Positions 1 to 11,011 of a stretch of DNA of 64,000 nt are shown piece after piece. Source of the stretch: Ziziphus jujuba (lineage: Eukaryota; Streptophyta; Magnoliopsida; Rosales; Rhamnaceae); contig NC_083380.1 of assembly GCF_031755915.1 (NCBI RefSeq), positions 32,770,501 through 32,834,500 on the forward strand. Direction: 5' to 3'. Numbering within the stretch: the first letter of the stretch is position 1; the number at the start of each line of letters is the position of its first letter. The notes under the pieces were generated by a model, which was not told where the DNA came from, did no database searches, and was given only the letters and a program-made list of their open reading frames with translations. A program made the translations under genes and the position numbers.

Positions 1-289
1 GAAAACTAGGTTTTGTTGAATTCTTCGGTATTGCCTACTTTTAGCTACTGTTTTGTTGATAGGTTTAATTAAAACATACTTGTGATCTAATTACTGTTTT
101 GTGGGTGTTTTAATTAGAACTTTGAGATAATTCATTGAGAGGAAAAAGGCGAGAGAGTGGGAGCACAAAAGATGGTTAAAAGCCAAAATGAGTGCGCAAA
201 CACGAGTGTCGAGTTTTGGTATTGAGTGAAACATGTGAGGGAGTGAATCTGGTGAGAATTTATTTTATTTTTGTATTATTCATACTAAC
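1..289 (+). other. Gyp-1 untranslated leader (partial)
   Basis: Non-coding stretch before the gag start. It is the reverse-strand counterpart of about 23762-24010 and 30629-30880, the leaders of Gyp-3 and Gyp-2. No ORF of note. Confidence 0.8.
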
Positions 290-1433
290 ATGGAAGATTC
301 AAGGGTGAGAAGAGAAGATCCACCTTTGAGAATTAATGAAGAGGAGTCCATAGGGTTTAAAGGTGATTCCCGAGCTACGGGGAATGGTGAGCAAACGGAC
401 ATGAGGGCTGTATTGGAGCAATTGCAGCGGATGAATGCCCGATTTGACAATATAGATCAAAGGATGGACATGATAGAAACATCACAAAGAGGGCCGAATA
501 TAAGATTGGATGCTCATGGAGGATGAGATTGAGGTCGAGGAGGCCGAGGGCGACCAAGAGAGGAGTTAGAGGAGGAAAATTTCGGAGATGATTTTGAAGA
601 AGGAATGGATGAAACACTTGCTGTCCAAGAGAGGCTAGGCCATGGGAGGCATAGGAGAGATGATGTAGATGATGATCTTGGCAACATCAAGGTAAACATC
701 CCACCATTCATGGGTAAAAGTGATCCAGAAGCATATTTGGAATGAGAAGAGAGAATGGAGATGATCTTTGATTATCATAATTATTCGGAGGCTAAGAAGG
801 TGAAATTGGTAGCAATGGAGTTAGACCATTATGCACTCCAATGGTAGACCAATGGGTAAAACACCCGAAGGAGAGTTGGTGATGACTTGATTACTACATG
901 GCAACAAATGAAAGGAGCCATGCAGAAGCGATTCGTACCATCACACTATCATAGGTTGCTACATCAAAGACTTCAATCTTTATCTTAAGGAAGTAGGTCC
1001 GTGGAGGATTATTACAAGGAGATGGAGATGCTTATGATGAGATTAAACATGAATGAGGATAGAGAAGCAACCATAGCAAGATTCCTTGGTGGTTTGAATC
1101 GTGAGATAGCCAACCAACTAGAATTGCAACAATAGTGGAATTAGAGGAGATGTTGCATGTGGCTATTAAATTGGAGCATCAATTCAAGAGGAGGGGTGTA
1201 GGCTCACGGTTTAGAGGAGTTCACAACAGTGGGAGATCAATTCCAAGTGACTGGAGAAACAACCCACCCTATGAAAGCAAGGCAAAGCCGAAGGTGGGAG
1301 AAGAAAGCACCAATTGGCCAAAAAGGGAGGCTAAAGCCAAATCTGTCCAAGCACATAAAAATGTGGTAAAATGTGATCCTAAAACTTCCAGATCAAGAGA
1401 AATTATTTGTTTTAAGTGCTAGGGATGAGGACA

Positions 1434-2540
1434 TGATACGAACCAAGGATGACCTGCTCCTAAACCCGTATTATATTAGCCCGGATCTCAATTAAGTTCA
1501 AGTTCTAATGGAATGGACCTCAACCCTTAACCAACCTGTGGTTAGAAACCTTGGTATAATGTAGATGCCACAATAGGGGATGGAAAACCTATTGATAAGT
1601 CAAGCTAAAACAACCGATTCTCTAATGGTGTTTTAGGTGTTTTCAAAGAACAAAGAGATAATTAATCTCACAAGTATTTTCTCAATCAAATCAAAGTTTT
1701 ATTTCTATTAAAAAATAAGCCTTTAAATAGGCTTTGAAAGAAACAAAATAAAACCTAAAAAAAAACCTAGATAAAACCAGCCACACACATAAAGAAACCT
1801 AGTTGGCCGCAACTATACTTCCTTTCCTAATCTAAGTTTGATTAATTAATTCCTTTATATTAAATTAGGAATTAATTAATTTACAATAAAATAAAAACCT
1901 TCCTAAAGTTATTTGTCCAGAAAATAAATAAATAAAAAAATCCAAAAAGAAAGAAAGTCAATCGCAAATTAAGTAACTAGTTGACTTTGACATCTAGGCT
2001 TTATGTATTCAACCGAGCTAACTTATGTCTGCCTGATGTCCGAGCTAACTTATGGCCTATTCGAGCTAACTGATGTTTGTTCGAGCTAACTTTTGTTTGG
2101 CCGAGCTAACTGATGTCTGTCCGAACTAAGTTGTGTCTGGCCGAGCTAACTGATGCCTGTCCAAGCTAAGTTGTGTCTGGCCGAGCTAAGTTACATCCGA
2201 TGTCCGAAGTCCGAGATCAGATGTCCGAGGCAAGGCTCCGATGTCCGAGACCAGATGTCCGAGGTAAGGCTCTGATGTCCGAGACAAGGGTGTCCGATAT
2301 AAAATGTTCGATATATGAGTATCCGATGTATTAGCCTCCACCACTTGGATACTTAAAACAGGTCTTTTATCTTCAGGTATGGACAAGCCCTTTTGAGAAT
2401 GAATTACTTTCTGGATAAAGGCAGCAAGGTTGTCTTTAAACCTCTTAGCTTGAGCCCTAGTGATCGGTCCAGTCTTCATCTGTATCGGATCAGTACCCCA
2501 GCGAGTTGTCAGTGGTGCGAGCTCGGGCGGGTTTGCATCA
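1434..2540 (-). mobile_element. Solo gypsy LTR sLTR-1, divergent U3
   Basis: 1107-bp LTR with TGAT/ATCA ends, flanked by the 5-bp duplication GGACA (1429-1433 and 2541-2545), inside the gag zinc knuckle of Gyp-1. Reading on the minus strand, it starts with sequence encoding the pol C-terminal tail (motif GPITRAQAKRFKDNL), as in the other LTRs of the family. The rest of the U3 differs from the other copies and contains a tandem array (2010-2335). The half at 1434-1960 matches the other LTRs well. No internal region is left, so it is a product of LTR-LTR recombination. Confidence 0.93.
2010..2335. repeat. Degenerate tandem array in the U3 of sLTR-1
   Basis: About 20-bp units based on CCGAGCTAACTGATGTCTG, then units based on GATGTCCGAGACCAGATG, repeated with variation. 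Absent from the other five LTRs of the family in this window. Confidence 0.85.
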
Positions 2541-2641
2541 GGACATATCATAGCCAATGCCCGAATAGAAGGATCATGGTGTTAAAAGACAATGGTGAGC
2601 TAAAGTCAGAAAGTGAAGAAAGTGAGTGTGAAATCGAGTAA

Positions 2642-3723
2642 GAGGAGAAGGAAGAGCTTGAAGGTGAGGCTGAAACTTTGAATGTCTCACATGCTAAATT
2701 AAGCTTGGTCTCTAGGAGAGTGCTGGCTGCATACAAAGATAAGGATGAAATTCAAAGAGAGAACATCTTCCACACTCGATGTGAGATTCAAGGTAAGATT
2801 TGTAGCACGATTATTGATAGTGGAAGTTGTACTAATGTAATTAGTAACATTTTGATAAATTAGGGTTAACAACTATTAAACATCCAGAACCATATAGATT
2901 ACAATGGCTAGATGATAGTGGTGAGATGAAAGTAAATAAACAAGCCAAAGTAAAATTCAGCATTGATAAATATGTGGATGTGGTTTTGTGTGATGTTGTG
3001 CCTATGCATGCGGGACATATTTTACTTGGTAGGCCTTGGTAATTTGATAGAGATGCTATTCATTATGGTAGAGAGAATACTATTTTTTTTAGATTTAAAG
3101 GTAACAAGGTCAAGCTGGAGGCATTAACTCCTAAAGAGGTGTACAAAGATCAAATTCAAATACAACAAAGGAGGATGGCCGAACAACTCAAGGAAAGGAC
3201 TAGTATGGCCCCCACAGCAACAACACCCATCCAAGGAGTCCAAGCCGTGCAAGACCAACCAGGTAAGTGTTCTAAAACCCAACTTGAGTGGAAAAACCAA
3301 GAGAAGGCCGAAATTGGAATGAAAAAAGAAGAAGAGAAACCTGTGAGTGAGAGAAAAGCCAAGAGTGAGGAAGGTAGTATGGTGGCCGAGAGAGAGAAAG
3401 GAAAAGAAAGGAAAGAAAGAAAGAATAAAAAATTTTATTTGAGTTTTGAAGAGGTAAATAAAGCTATCTTGAGTAAGAAACCCTTGTTGATCATGATTTA
3501 TAAAGATAATTATTTTAATGATCAAGCTAACCTTGAAGAACTTGAATTGCCAAGTTCAATTGTTTCTCTTTTGCAAGATTTTGAAGATGTCTTTCCGGAT
3601 GAAATTCTAAAAGGATTACCACCAATTAGAGGGATTGAACATCAAATTGACTTTGTTCCAGGAGCTGCCATACCAAATAGACCTGCATATAGAAGCAACC
3701 TCGAAGAAACAAAGGAGCTATAA
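2642..3723 (+). pseudogene. pro: Gyp-1 protease and linker
   Basis: Retropepsin-like aspartic protease followed by a charged linker. The active-site motif IIDSGSCTNVIS is present (GAT AGT GGA at 2816-2824). A stop near 2861 and others interrupt the protease. From about 3139 the frame is open for 194 codons: a Lys/Glu-rich linker, then FYLSFEEVNK, ELELPSSIVSLL and the RT N-terminal lead-in DVFPDEI, ending at TAA 3721-3723. This stretch is the reference for recognising the duplicated linker in Gyp-2 and Gyp-3. Confidence 0.85.
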
Positions 3724-4394
3724 AAACATATAAGTGAGTTACTTGATAAAGGCTATATTAGTGAGAGTATGAGTCCATATGCTGTTCTATTTTATTAGTG
3801 CCTAAAAAAGATGGTTTTTGGAGAATGTGTGTTGATTGTAGGGCTATAAATAATATCACCATCAAATATAGACATCCAATTCCTAGATTAGATGATATGC
3901 TTGATGAATTGCATGGTGCTTGCATGTTCACTAAAATTGATCTTAGGAGTGGATACCATCAAATTAGGATGAAAGAAGGTGATGAATGGAAAACCGCATT
4001 TAAAACTAAATATGGACTGTATCAATGGTTAGTCAAATCCTTTGGTTTAACTAATGCACCTAGTACTTTTATGAGGCTTATGAATCACGTTATGCATCCA
4101 TTTATTGGCAAATTTATGGTTGTGTACTTTGATCACATTTTAGTGTATAGCCGAAACTTCGATGAACATGTAGACCATCTTAGGCAAGTTTTAAATGTTC
4201 TTAGGAAAGAAAGATTGTTTGCTAACATAAAAAAGTGTGACTTTTGTAAAGATGAGCTTGTTTTCCTAGGATTTGTAGTAAGTGCTGCAGGAATTAAAGT
4301 TGACCAATCTAAAGTTCAAGCAATCAAGGAGTGGCCGACACCAACATCTATCACCCAAGTGAGGAGCTTTCATGGTTTTGCAAGTTTTTATTGA
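3724..4394 (+). pseudogene. Gyp-1 reverse transcriptase, catalytic motif altered
   Basis: Ty3-type RT palm and fingers. Open from 3798 ([19 protein letters not shown]), with [26 protein letters not shown] and VFLGFVVS. The catalytic YFDD motif reads YFDH (CAC at 4134-4136), which removes one of the two metal-binding aspartates. Upstream, a TAA at 3721 and a frameshift near 3795 separate it from the linker. The frame ends at TGA 4392-4394 just before the conserved RFVKDFS segment. Non-functional. Confidence 0.93.
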
Positions 4395-4905
4395 AGATTT
4401 GTCAAGGACTTTAGCACTATCGTAGCACCTTTGAATGAAGTTGTAAAGAAAAATGTTGGCTTTAAATGGGGGGAAGTACAAGAAAAATCTTTCAATTTGT
4501 TGAAAGAAATATTATGTAATGCACGTTTATTAGTTTTGTCAAATTTTTCTAAGACTTTTGAAATTGAATGTGATGCTTCGAGTGTAGGTATTGGAGCTGT
4601 ATTAATGCAAGAAGGAAGGCGCATAGCCTACTTTAGTGAAAAATTAAATGAAGCTACACTAAACTACCCGACATATAACAGGGAGATGTATGCTATGGTG
4701 AGGACTTTGGAAACGTGGCAGCATTATCTCATGCCAAAAGAATTTGTGATTCATACGGATCATGAATCTTTGAAGCACATTAAAGGCCAAGGAAAGCTCA
4801 ACCGAAGGCATGCCAAGTGGATTGAATTTATTAAAACTTTTCCATATGTGATCCGCTACAAGAAAGGTAAGGAAAATGTGCTTGCTGATGCATTATCCCG
4901 AAGGT
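4395..4905 (+). pseudogene. Gyp-1 RNase H domain
   Basis: RNase H of the RT module, continuing the frame after the 4392 stop. Visible: RFVKDFS, the first catalytic segment [22 protein letters not shown], the REMYAMVR glutamate segment, [11 protein letters not shown] and [10 protein letters not shown]. This domain is well preserved and open from 4431 into the integrase. Confidence 0.9.
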
Positions 4906-6000
4906 ATGTTCTCTTTTCTACCTTAGATGCTAGATTGCTTGGTTTTGAACAGTTAAAGGAACTTTATGAGCATGATAGAGACTTTGGAGAAATATTTAGA
5001 ACCTTTTTGAAACATGGATTTAATAAATTTTACATATTTGAGGGATATTTATTTAAGGAAAACAAACTTTGTGTGCCTAATTGTAGCATTATAGAGTTAT
5101 TAGTTCGGGAAGGTCATGAGGGTGGTTTAATGGGACATTTTAGTGTTTTTAAAACTTTATCCTTGCTGCAAGAACATTTTTATTGGCCTAACATGAAGAG
5201 AGATGTTGAGAAAATATGTGAAAGGTGCTTGAAATTCCGAAAGACTAATTCCACATTGAAGCCACACGGATTGTACCAACCTTTGCCGATTCCTTCACAT
5301 CCTTAGGTACACTTGTCTATGGATTTTATTCTTAGTTTGCCTAGGGCAATGACAAGTAAAGATTCAATTTTTGTTGTTGTCATAGATTTTTTAAGATGGT
5401 ACATTTTATTGCATGTAATAAAACTGATATGCATCTAATGTAGCTTATTTATTTTTCAAAGAAATTATGAGGTTACATGGAATGCCTAGGACTATTGTTT
5501 CGAATAGGGATGCTAAGTTCTGAAGTGATTTTTGGAAAAGTTTGTAGGCTAAATTAGGTACTAAGCTTTTATTTTCAACTACTTGTCATCCTCAAACTAA
5601 TGGACAAACTGAAGTAGTGAATAAAACTTTGTCTGCATTGTTGAGAGTATTAATTAATCAAAATTTGAGAATTTGGGAGGAATGTTTGCCACTTGTTGAA
5701 TTTGCTTATAATAGGTCTTTACATTCAGCAAGTAAATTTACTCCTTTTGAAATTGTTTATAGTTTTAATCCTTTGACTCCGTTAGATCTAACACTTTTAC
5801 CTTTAAGTTAACGTGCTAATTTAGATGGGAAACAAAAAGCTGATTTTGTTAAGCAGATTCATAAAAAAACTAGGGCAAATATTGAGAGGAGGACCGAGCA
5901 ATATGTAAGGAATGCTAACCAAGGCCAAAACAGGTTGTTTTTGAACCTAGGGATTGGGTTTGGTTACACTTGAGGAAGGAGAGGTTTCCCAAATGCAAGG
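4906..6000 (+). pseudogene. int: Gyp-1 integrase (decayed, truncated)
   Basis: The N-terminal zinc-binding region is visible ([16 protein letters not shown], then CERCLKFRK, with the last expected Cys read as Phe). The first core stretch (SMDFILSLPRAM) follows a TAG near 5305, and the core is broken by stops and frame slips from 5390 to 5610. It reopens at 5617-5811 ([23 protein letters not shown]). The C-terminal segment [13 protein letters not shown] lies just before the break at 6000. No complete chromodomain or LTR follows. Confidence 0.85.
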
Positions 6001-7237
6001 TATCCCTTCCTTTCTTTTGAACACCCATTGGCAATAAACAGCTTTCTTCCCCTTGGGCAATCTTACCAACTCCCATGTGCCATTCTTATGTAAAGACTCG
6101 ATCTCCTCCTGCATAGCAATCATCCACCTACCAAAATCATAACAATTAACTGCCTCTGAATAAGTAGAAAGTTCTTCACTTGAATCAATGCTCTTTGCTA
6201 CATGCAAGGCATAGGCAACTAAATCAACCTTATCATATCTTTGTGGAGGTCTAACATCTCTTCTAGGTCTGTCCTTAGTGATTGAATACTGTGGTGCTGG
6301 AGGTGGTGGTGTAGAGACACCACCACCATGTGTCTCTGAACTAGGTTGAGGTGCCAACCCTGATGTAGATCCTGACATAAACTAAAACTCAACCTGTGTA
6401 CTCGATTTCTGCTGACTTGTATCAGAATAATCACTAGAAGGCAAGTCTCACAGCATAGCATTCTCATCAAAAACAATATCTCTGCTGATTATGATCTTAC
6501 CAGTTTCGGAACACCATAATTTATATCCTTTCACACCAGACTTATAACCTAGAAAAACACACTTAACAGATCTAGGTTCTAATTTCCCTCATCAACATGA
6601 GCATATGCAGGACATCCAAAAATCTTCAAATTAGAGTAATCAAGAAGAGTACTAGACCATACCTCTAGAGGAGTCTTTTTGTAAATAACAGTTTAAGGAG
6701 ACCGATTAATGAGAAAACAAGCTATAGAAGCCGCTTTAGCCCAAAATGACTTTGGTAAACCAGCATTAGAAATCATACATTGTACTTTCTCCATTATAGT
6801 TCTATTCATCCACTCTGCTACACCATTTTGTTGTGGAGTTTGATGAACTATATGGTGTCTCATAATTCCTTCTAACTTGTATAGGACATTAAACTCGTCA
6901 TAACAAAACTCCTAGCCATTGTCAGTGCACAGATGTTTTATCTGCTTCCCTGTTTGCTTCTCCATCATGGTCTTCCAAACTTTAAACATACCAAAAAATT
7001 CATTCTTCTGTTTCAAAAAAAACACCCAAAGTCTTCAAGAGAAATCATCAATAATGGTCAATATATAACTAGCACCTCCTTTAGAAAGCACTCAAAATGG
7101 TCCCCATAGGTCAGAATGTATATAATCATGTATCTCGTTGGTGTTGTAAATGCCTTTTTGTAAAGCTGACTCTTTTTTGCTTCCGAAAGATATTGTTCTC
7201 ACAAAACTCCAATTTACTAATACTTTGACTGTTAAGA
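6001..7237 (-). pseudogene. Cop-1 integrase C-terminal part and RT start
   Basis: On the minus strand the integrase core motif around QQNGVAEWMNRTIMEK (near 6785-6840) is followed by the integrase C-terminal region, a Pro-rich linker (PPPPAPQYS) and the RT lead-in TWELVRLPKGKKA then QWVFKRKEG, where the element breaks. The longest clean frame is 6378-5947; its last residues read through the junction into Gyp-1. Several frameshifts upstream. Confidence 0.8.
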
Positions 7238-7560
7238 TGTTAAGTCCCACATCGGTTGGAAAGAGGAACGAGGCATGGCTTATAAGCGTGTGGATACCTT
7301 TCCCTTTAGACGCGTTCCCATGAGGGCAAGTAAAACCGTGAGGGGTAGGAATGGGCTCACCACCTAGCTTCCAAAACGGACAATATCTCAGTTGGGCCTG
7401 GGAGGCTTGGGCTAGTGAGACTGGCAGGTAGGGGTTGGAAGAGGATTTTTCCTAACCACTGAGATGCATTTTAAACCCATGAGAGTTGGGTTGGAAGAGG
7501 ATTTCCCAGGCCCAAAGCGGACAATATCTACATGTGGGTGGTCTAGGCTGGGCTGTTACA
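7238..7560. mobile_element. 323-bp solo LTR of a TRIM-related family
   Basis: Begins TGTTAAGTCCCACATCGG and ends GGGCTGTTACA, flanked by the exact 5-bp duplication TAAGA (7233-7237 and 7561-7565). Its ends resemble the 145-bp TRIM LTRs at 8070-8638, but it is longer in the middle. No coding capacity. Confidence 0.85.
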
Positions 7561-8069
7561 TAAGAAGTCCCTTTTTGCTCAACTCAGCCATACCATTCTC
7601 ACTCATATGACCAAGACGCATATGCCAAAGTCTAGTGACATCAGAATCTGACAAAGAATGCATAGCAACAGCCACATCACCTGTAACAATAGAGCCCTGT
7701 AAGACATATAACTTGGCAGATTTTCTCTGCCTTTTCATCACAACGAGAGCACCTTTGCTAACCTTTAAAACTCCACCTTCACCAGTGTACTTGTACCTTT
7801 TCGAATTAAGAGTACACAATGAGATGAGATTCTTTTCCAAATCTGGGATGTGTTTCACAGCCTCCAACATCCTGACAGCTCCATCGAACATCTTAATTCT
7901 GATTGTTCCAACACCTGCGAGCTTACAAGATGCATTATTTTCCACCAACACAGCACCCTTAGATATAGTTTCAAATGTTGAAAACCAATTCCGATTGGGA
8001 CACATATGAAACGTACCGCCAGAGTCTAGAATCCACTCATCACTGGTTTTGAGTCATTAGAGACAATAA
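7561..8069 (-). pseudogene. Cop-1 protease and gag-pre-integrase region
   Basis: Open from 8005 to 7556 (149 codons) and readable a little further up. Aspartic protease motif WILDSGGTFHMCP at about 7995-8033, then the gag-pre-integrase segment LWHMRLGHMSENGMAEL. The solo LTR at 7238-7560 cuts it before the integrase core, and the TRIM array separates it from gag. Confidence 0.88.
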
Positions 8070-8638
8070 TGTGAGATCACACATCGGTTGGAAAGGAGAA
8101 CGAAGCATGCCTTGTAAGAGGGTGTGGATACCTTTCCCTTGAGAGGCCTTTTAAAACCATGCGAGTTGGGCCCAAAGTGCACAATATCTCATGCGGGTGG
8201 TCTGGGCTGTTACACTTGGTATTAGAGCCAGTACCTGGATCGGTGTGCCAGCGAGGATGCTGGGCCCTAAGGGGGGTGGATTGTGAGATCCCACATCGGT
8301 TGGAAAGGGAAACAAAGCATGCCTTGTAAGAGGGTGTGGATACCTTTCCCTTGAAAGGCCTTTTAAAACTGTGCGAGTTAGGCCCAAAGTGTACAATATC
8401 TCATGTGGGTGGTTTGGACTAATACAGTTGGTATCAGAGCCAGTACCAGGATCGGTGTGCCAGCGAGGATGCTAGGCCCTAAGGAGGGCGGATTGTGAGA
8501 TCCCACATCGGCTGGAAAGGGGAATAAAGCATGCCTTATAAAAGGGTGTGGATACCTTTCCTTTGAGAGGCCTTTTAAAATCATGCGGGCTGGGCCCAAA
8601 GTGGACAATATCTCATGTGGGTGGTTTGGGCTGTTACA
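8070..8638. mobile_element. TRIM element array: three LTRs, two internal segments
   Basis: Three 145-bp LTRs at 8070-8214, 8282-8426 and 8494-8638 (consensus TGTGAGATCCCACATCGG ... GGGCTGTTACA) are separated by two 67-bp internal segments. Each internal segment opens with an iMet-type primer site (TTGGTATTAGAGCCA and TTGGTATCAGAGCCA) and closes with a purine-rich tract (CTAAGGGGGG or CTAAGGAGGG). This is a terminal-repeat retrotransposon in miniature that gained a unit by unequal recombination. No coding capacity and no clear target duplication. Confidence 0.9.
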
Positions 8639-9478
8639 ACATGGAGCTCTCATCACTGCAATTATCTTCTGCAAGATTGTCTTGACCCGAATTGTCTCGT
8701 TGCCTTCCTTTTTTATTAGCAGCAGCCCTCTTATTCTTATTCTGTAATCTATAACACTCTGATCTAATGTGTCCTTTCTTCTTGCAGTACCTACACACCT
8801 TTTCCTTGTTACTTGATTTTGATTTGCCTCTTCCATCAGCACCAAAATTCCTCTCTTGCATCCTACTTCAAATAACAAGACCTTCTGCCTAAGTTTCGGA
8901 TCCCACTACAAACTGCTTCATCTTTTCTTTAGAGAATAAAGCATCATAAACCTCTTCTAAAGTAAGAGTATCCCGGCTATAGAAAATCATATCTCTAAAA
9001 GTTGAATATGAAGAAGGCAAGGAACATAGCAAAATTAACCCTAAATCCTCATCTTCATACTTAACCTCCATAGCCTCTAAATCACCAATAATTTCCTTAA
9101 AGATAGTTAAGTGATCAGCCAAGGACGTACTTCAGACATGCGATGAGAATACAATCACTGCTTCAGATGCAATTTTCTAGTCAAACTTTTCGTCATACAC
9201 AATTGCTCCAATTTCAGCCATAATGCAATGGCAGTTTTCTCTTTCAAAATGTCCTGCAGAATCTGATTAGAAAGATGAAGTTGAATTTTAGTTAGGACTT
9301 TACGATCCTAACGTTATTTCTCCTCCGTGGTCCAAGACAAGGGCAATTTATCAAACCCTAATAGAGCATCTTCCAAATCCATTTGCGCAAGAATATGCTG
9401 CATCTTAAACTGCCATAATGCAAACCTGGTGTCATGATCCAATAGTGGAATATCATACTTCACAGATGCCATTGTTAA
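8639..9478 (-). pseudogene. gag: Cop-1 gag
   Basis: Starts on the minus strand near 9472 with MASVKYDIPLLDHDTRFALW, a copia gag (UBN2-type) N-terminus. Later pieces are DLEAMEVKYEDEDLGLILLC and the zinc knuckle CRYCKKKGHIRSEC near 8770-8810. Stops and frameshifts separate the pieces. The frame ends against the TRIM array. Confidence 0.85.
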
Positions 9479-9489
9479 AATCGAGCCTA

Positions 9490-9501
9490 GCTTTGATACC
9501 A
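9490..9501 (-). other. Cop-1 primer-binding site
   Basis: Minus-strand TGGTATCAAAGC, two bases inside the LTR end. It matches the initiator-Met tRNA 3' end except for one base. Confidence 0.85.
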
Positions 9502-9503
9502 CT

Positions 9504-9871
9504 TGTTGTGAAAATTAGAACAAAAACAATAGCAATAAAATAAAACAAATCACACATAGATTTATGTAGAAAACCTTTGACGGGAAAAAAAAAAAGGCAA
9601 GGACAGACAAAGTTTTTATTTATGAAGATCGGTACAAAAAAGGTGAGTAAATAGAGCAGCAAAACTAATACATCCGAAAACCCCTAAATATATATATATA
9701 TTGTACGGATTAAATAAACTTAAAATCCATCTACGGTCTCGGACCTATCGACCCTCAACCTCCGCTACCACCACAGAGCCTTATTTTTTTCTCAAAATAA
9801 ATTCACCAGACGAGTCACACCGTGAGCTTTTCAGATCGGATCAACAAGAATTCGAGTCACCAACTCTAACA
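9504..9871 (-). repeat. Cop-1 5' LTR
   Basis: Plus strand begins TGTTGTGAAAATTAG next to the PBS and most likely ends CCAACTCTAACA at 9871, giving TGTT/AACA ends. The far boundary is inferred because the partner LTR is missing. Confidence 0.65.
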
Positions 9872-10911
9872 TATAAGTTATTTGTTTAAATTTCCTCCAT
9901 CCTCTGTCCTTATTGCAAAGACCAAGAAGTAAATAAATCACCAGACAAATAGGCTAATAATGCAAAGACTTAACATCGTTGAGCAAAAAAGAATGAAAAA
10001 CACCTAGTAAGCGTTTTTTTTAATATATATATATATATAAATATGTAAGCCTGATAAGTCATTGTTATTTAATAACACAAAGAGTACCGCAAAGACCCAA
10101 CTACAATACCATTGTCAATGGACTACAAAATTGGTTTATGTACATATATATTTAAATATATATATATATATATATATCTTACATTGTGCATGTATCATTG
10201 TTAATTACCTATACCAGTCTTTAATTAGCTATATTTGTTATCACTAGTCTCAACACTAAATAATCAAGTAGTACTAAACAATATATAAAAAAAATTTATC
10301 TTTATGTACACTCAAAAAATATTTAAGTATAAAAAAATTGGCAAGCATGCTTTTCTTATATGCATTATAGGCATGTTCCTAATTTGGGCTGCAAGCAGCA
10401 TAATTTGTTCATTCATTATTTCTTTACACTAAAAAACAATGGAATCCTAATTTGCTTGCAATTCACAAACAGTAGAGATCAAGAGGACTGTAATCGAATC
10501 AAAATACTCTGCTTTATAATGCATAGCAAAGCATTATATTTCCTTTGCATTAAGCTTCAATTTCGTATATGTTTTTATACCAATATTTCTTCAATTTCAT
10601 TATATCCGATTGCCTCAAAATATAATATGCTAATCCTTATCTATAGTATTCAGTTAAAAATATCCAATCCACCTCAAAATAATTCAATATTCCATTAAAG
10701 GGGCCAAAACACTATATTGTAGAGACCCGGAGATAATGCTTTATAGAAGTCTTCGTAAACCATCCTTATATTGCAAAGCGTTAAAGAATAGGCCAAACAA
10801 ATAAAAAAAATACAAAGACTTTACATGGTTGACCAACAATACGGAGAAAAGATAAAATGAACTTAAATATAGTGGTGGACCATAAAAAGACCTTTCATTA
10901 ATATTTCCTAA
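9872..10911. other. Host spacer upstream of the RLP gene
   Basis: AT-rich, no convincing gene. Contains (TA)n tracts at 10021-10040 and 10154-10178. The part 10340-10700 resembles the spacer blocks at 40795-41600 and 44260-44336 (for example CAAGCATGCTT and ATTTCCTTTGC ... TTCAATTTCATTATATCC), so it belongs to the repeated RLP unit. Confidence 0.6.
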
Positions 10912-10920
10912 TTATAAATA
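10912..10920 (+). promoter_or_regulatory. Candidate TATA box of the RLP gene
   Basis: TTATAAATA about 90 bp upstream of the RLP start codon at 11012. Position and sequence fit a plant TATA box. Confidence 0.4.
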
Positions 10921-11011
10921 GTACTGGAAATTTAATGAAAAAATACTTACAAAAAACCAACTGGAATACTTTAGTCACTTTGTGTTTTTACACTCGTAAT
11001 CTCTAATAAAA

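Larger units (their letters stand above)
290..2641 (+). pseudogene. gag: Gyp-1 gag (decayed, split by a solo LTR)
   Basis: Encodes the capsid/nucleocapsid polyprotein relic. The start begins MEDSRVRRED, matching MADSRIRRGD in Gyp-3. The retrotransposon gag core lies around 760-1180 but carries stops (for example TAG at 846 and TAA at 987). The CCHC zinc knuckle begins at about 1411 as CFKC, followed by stops, and is cut at 1434 by the solo LTR. It resumes after 2545 with CPNRR and a one-base frame slip. The acidic tail ends in an in-frame TAA at 2639-2641, the same codon position as the gag stop of Gyp-3. Confidence 0.85.
1..6000 (+). mobile_element. Gyp-1: truncated autonomous-type Ty3/gypsy element
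   Basis: Remnant of a gypsy LTR retrotransposon in gag, protease, RT, RNase H, integrase order. The 5' LTR lies left of the window. The leader (1-289) matches the reverse complement of the Gyp-2 and Gyp-3 leaders. The right end stops abruptly at about 6000 inside the integrase C-terminal region, where oppositely oriented copia sequence begins, so its 3' LTR is missing. Many stops and frameshifts make it inactive. It is the only member of its family here with recognisable RT, RNase H and integrase. RT and RNase H resemble the CRM branch of chromoviruses from memory; I could not test that. A solo LTR of the same family is inserted at 1434-2540. Confidence 0.9.
6001..9871 (-). mobile_element. 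Cop-1: truncated Ty1/copia element
   Basis: A copia element read on the minus strand from its 5' LTR (9504-9871) through PBS, gag, protease, integrase and the first part of RT, where it stops at 6001 against Gyp-1. RT core, RNase H and 3' LTR are missing. Two smaller LTR elements (7238-7560 and 8070-8638) are inserted in it. Multiple stops and frameshifts. Confidence 0.88.

Noticed and set aside
2010..2335. CRISPR-like or satellite array
   Set aside because: Units are contiguous, variable and without spacers, and lie within an LTR; a plant genome would not carry CRISPR.
8070..8638. Cassandra-type TRIM with 5S rRNA sequence
   Set aside because: The CCCACATCGG start is similar, but I find no 5S-like promoter sequence in these LTRs.
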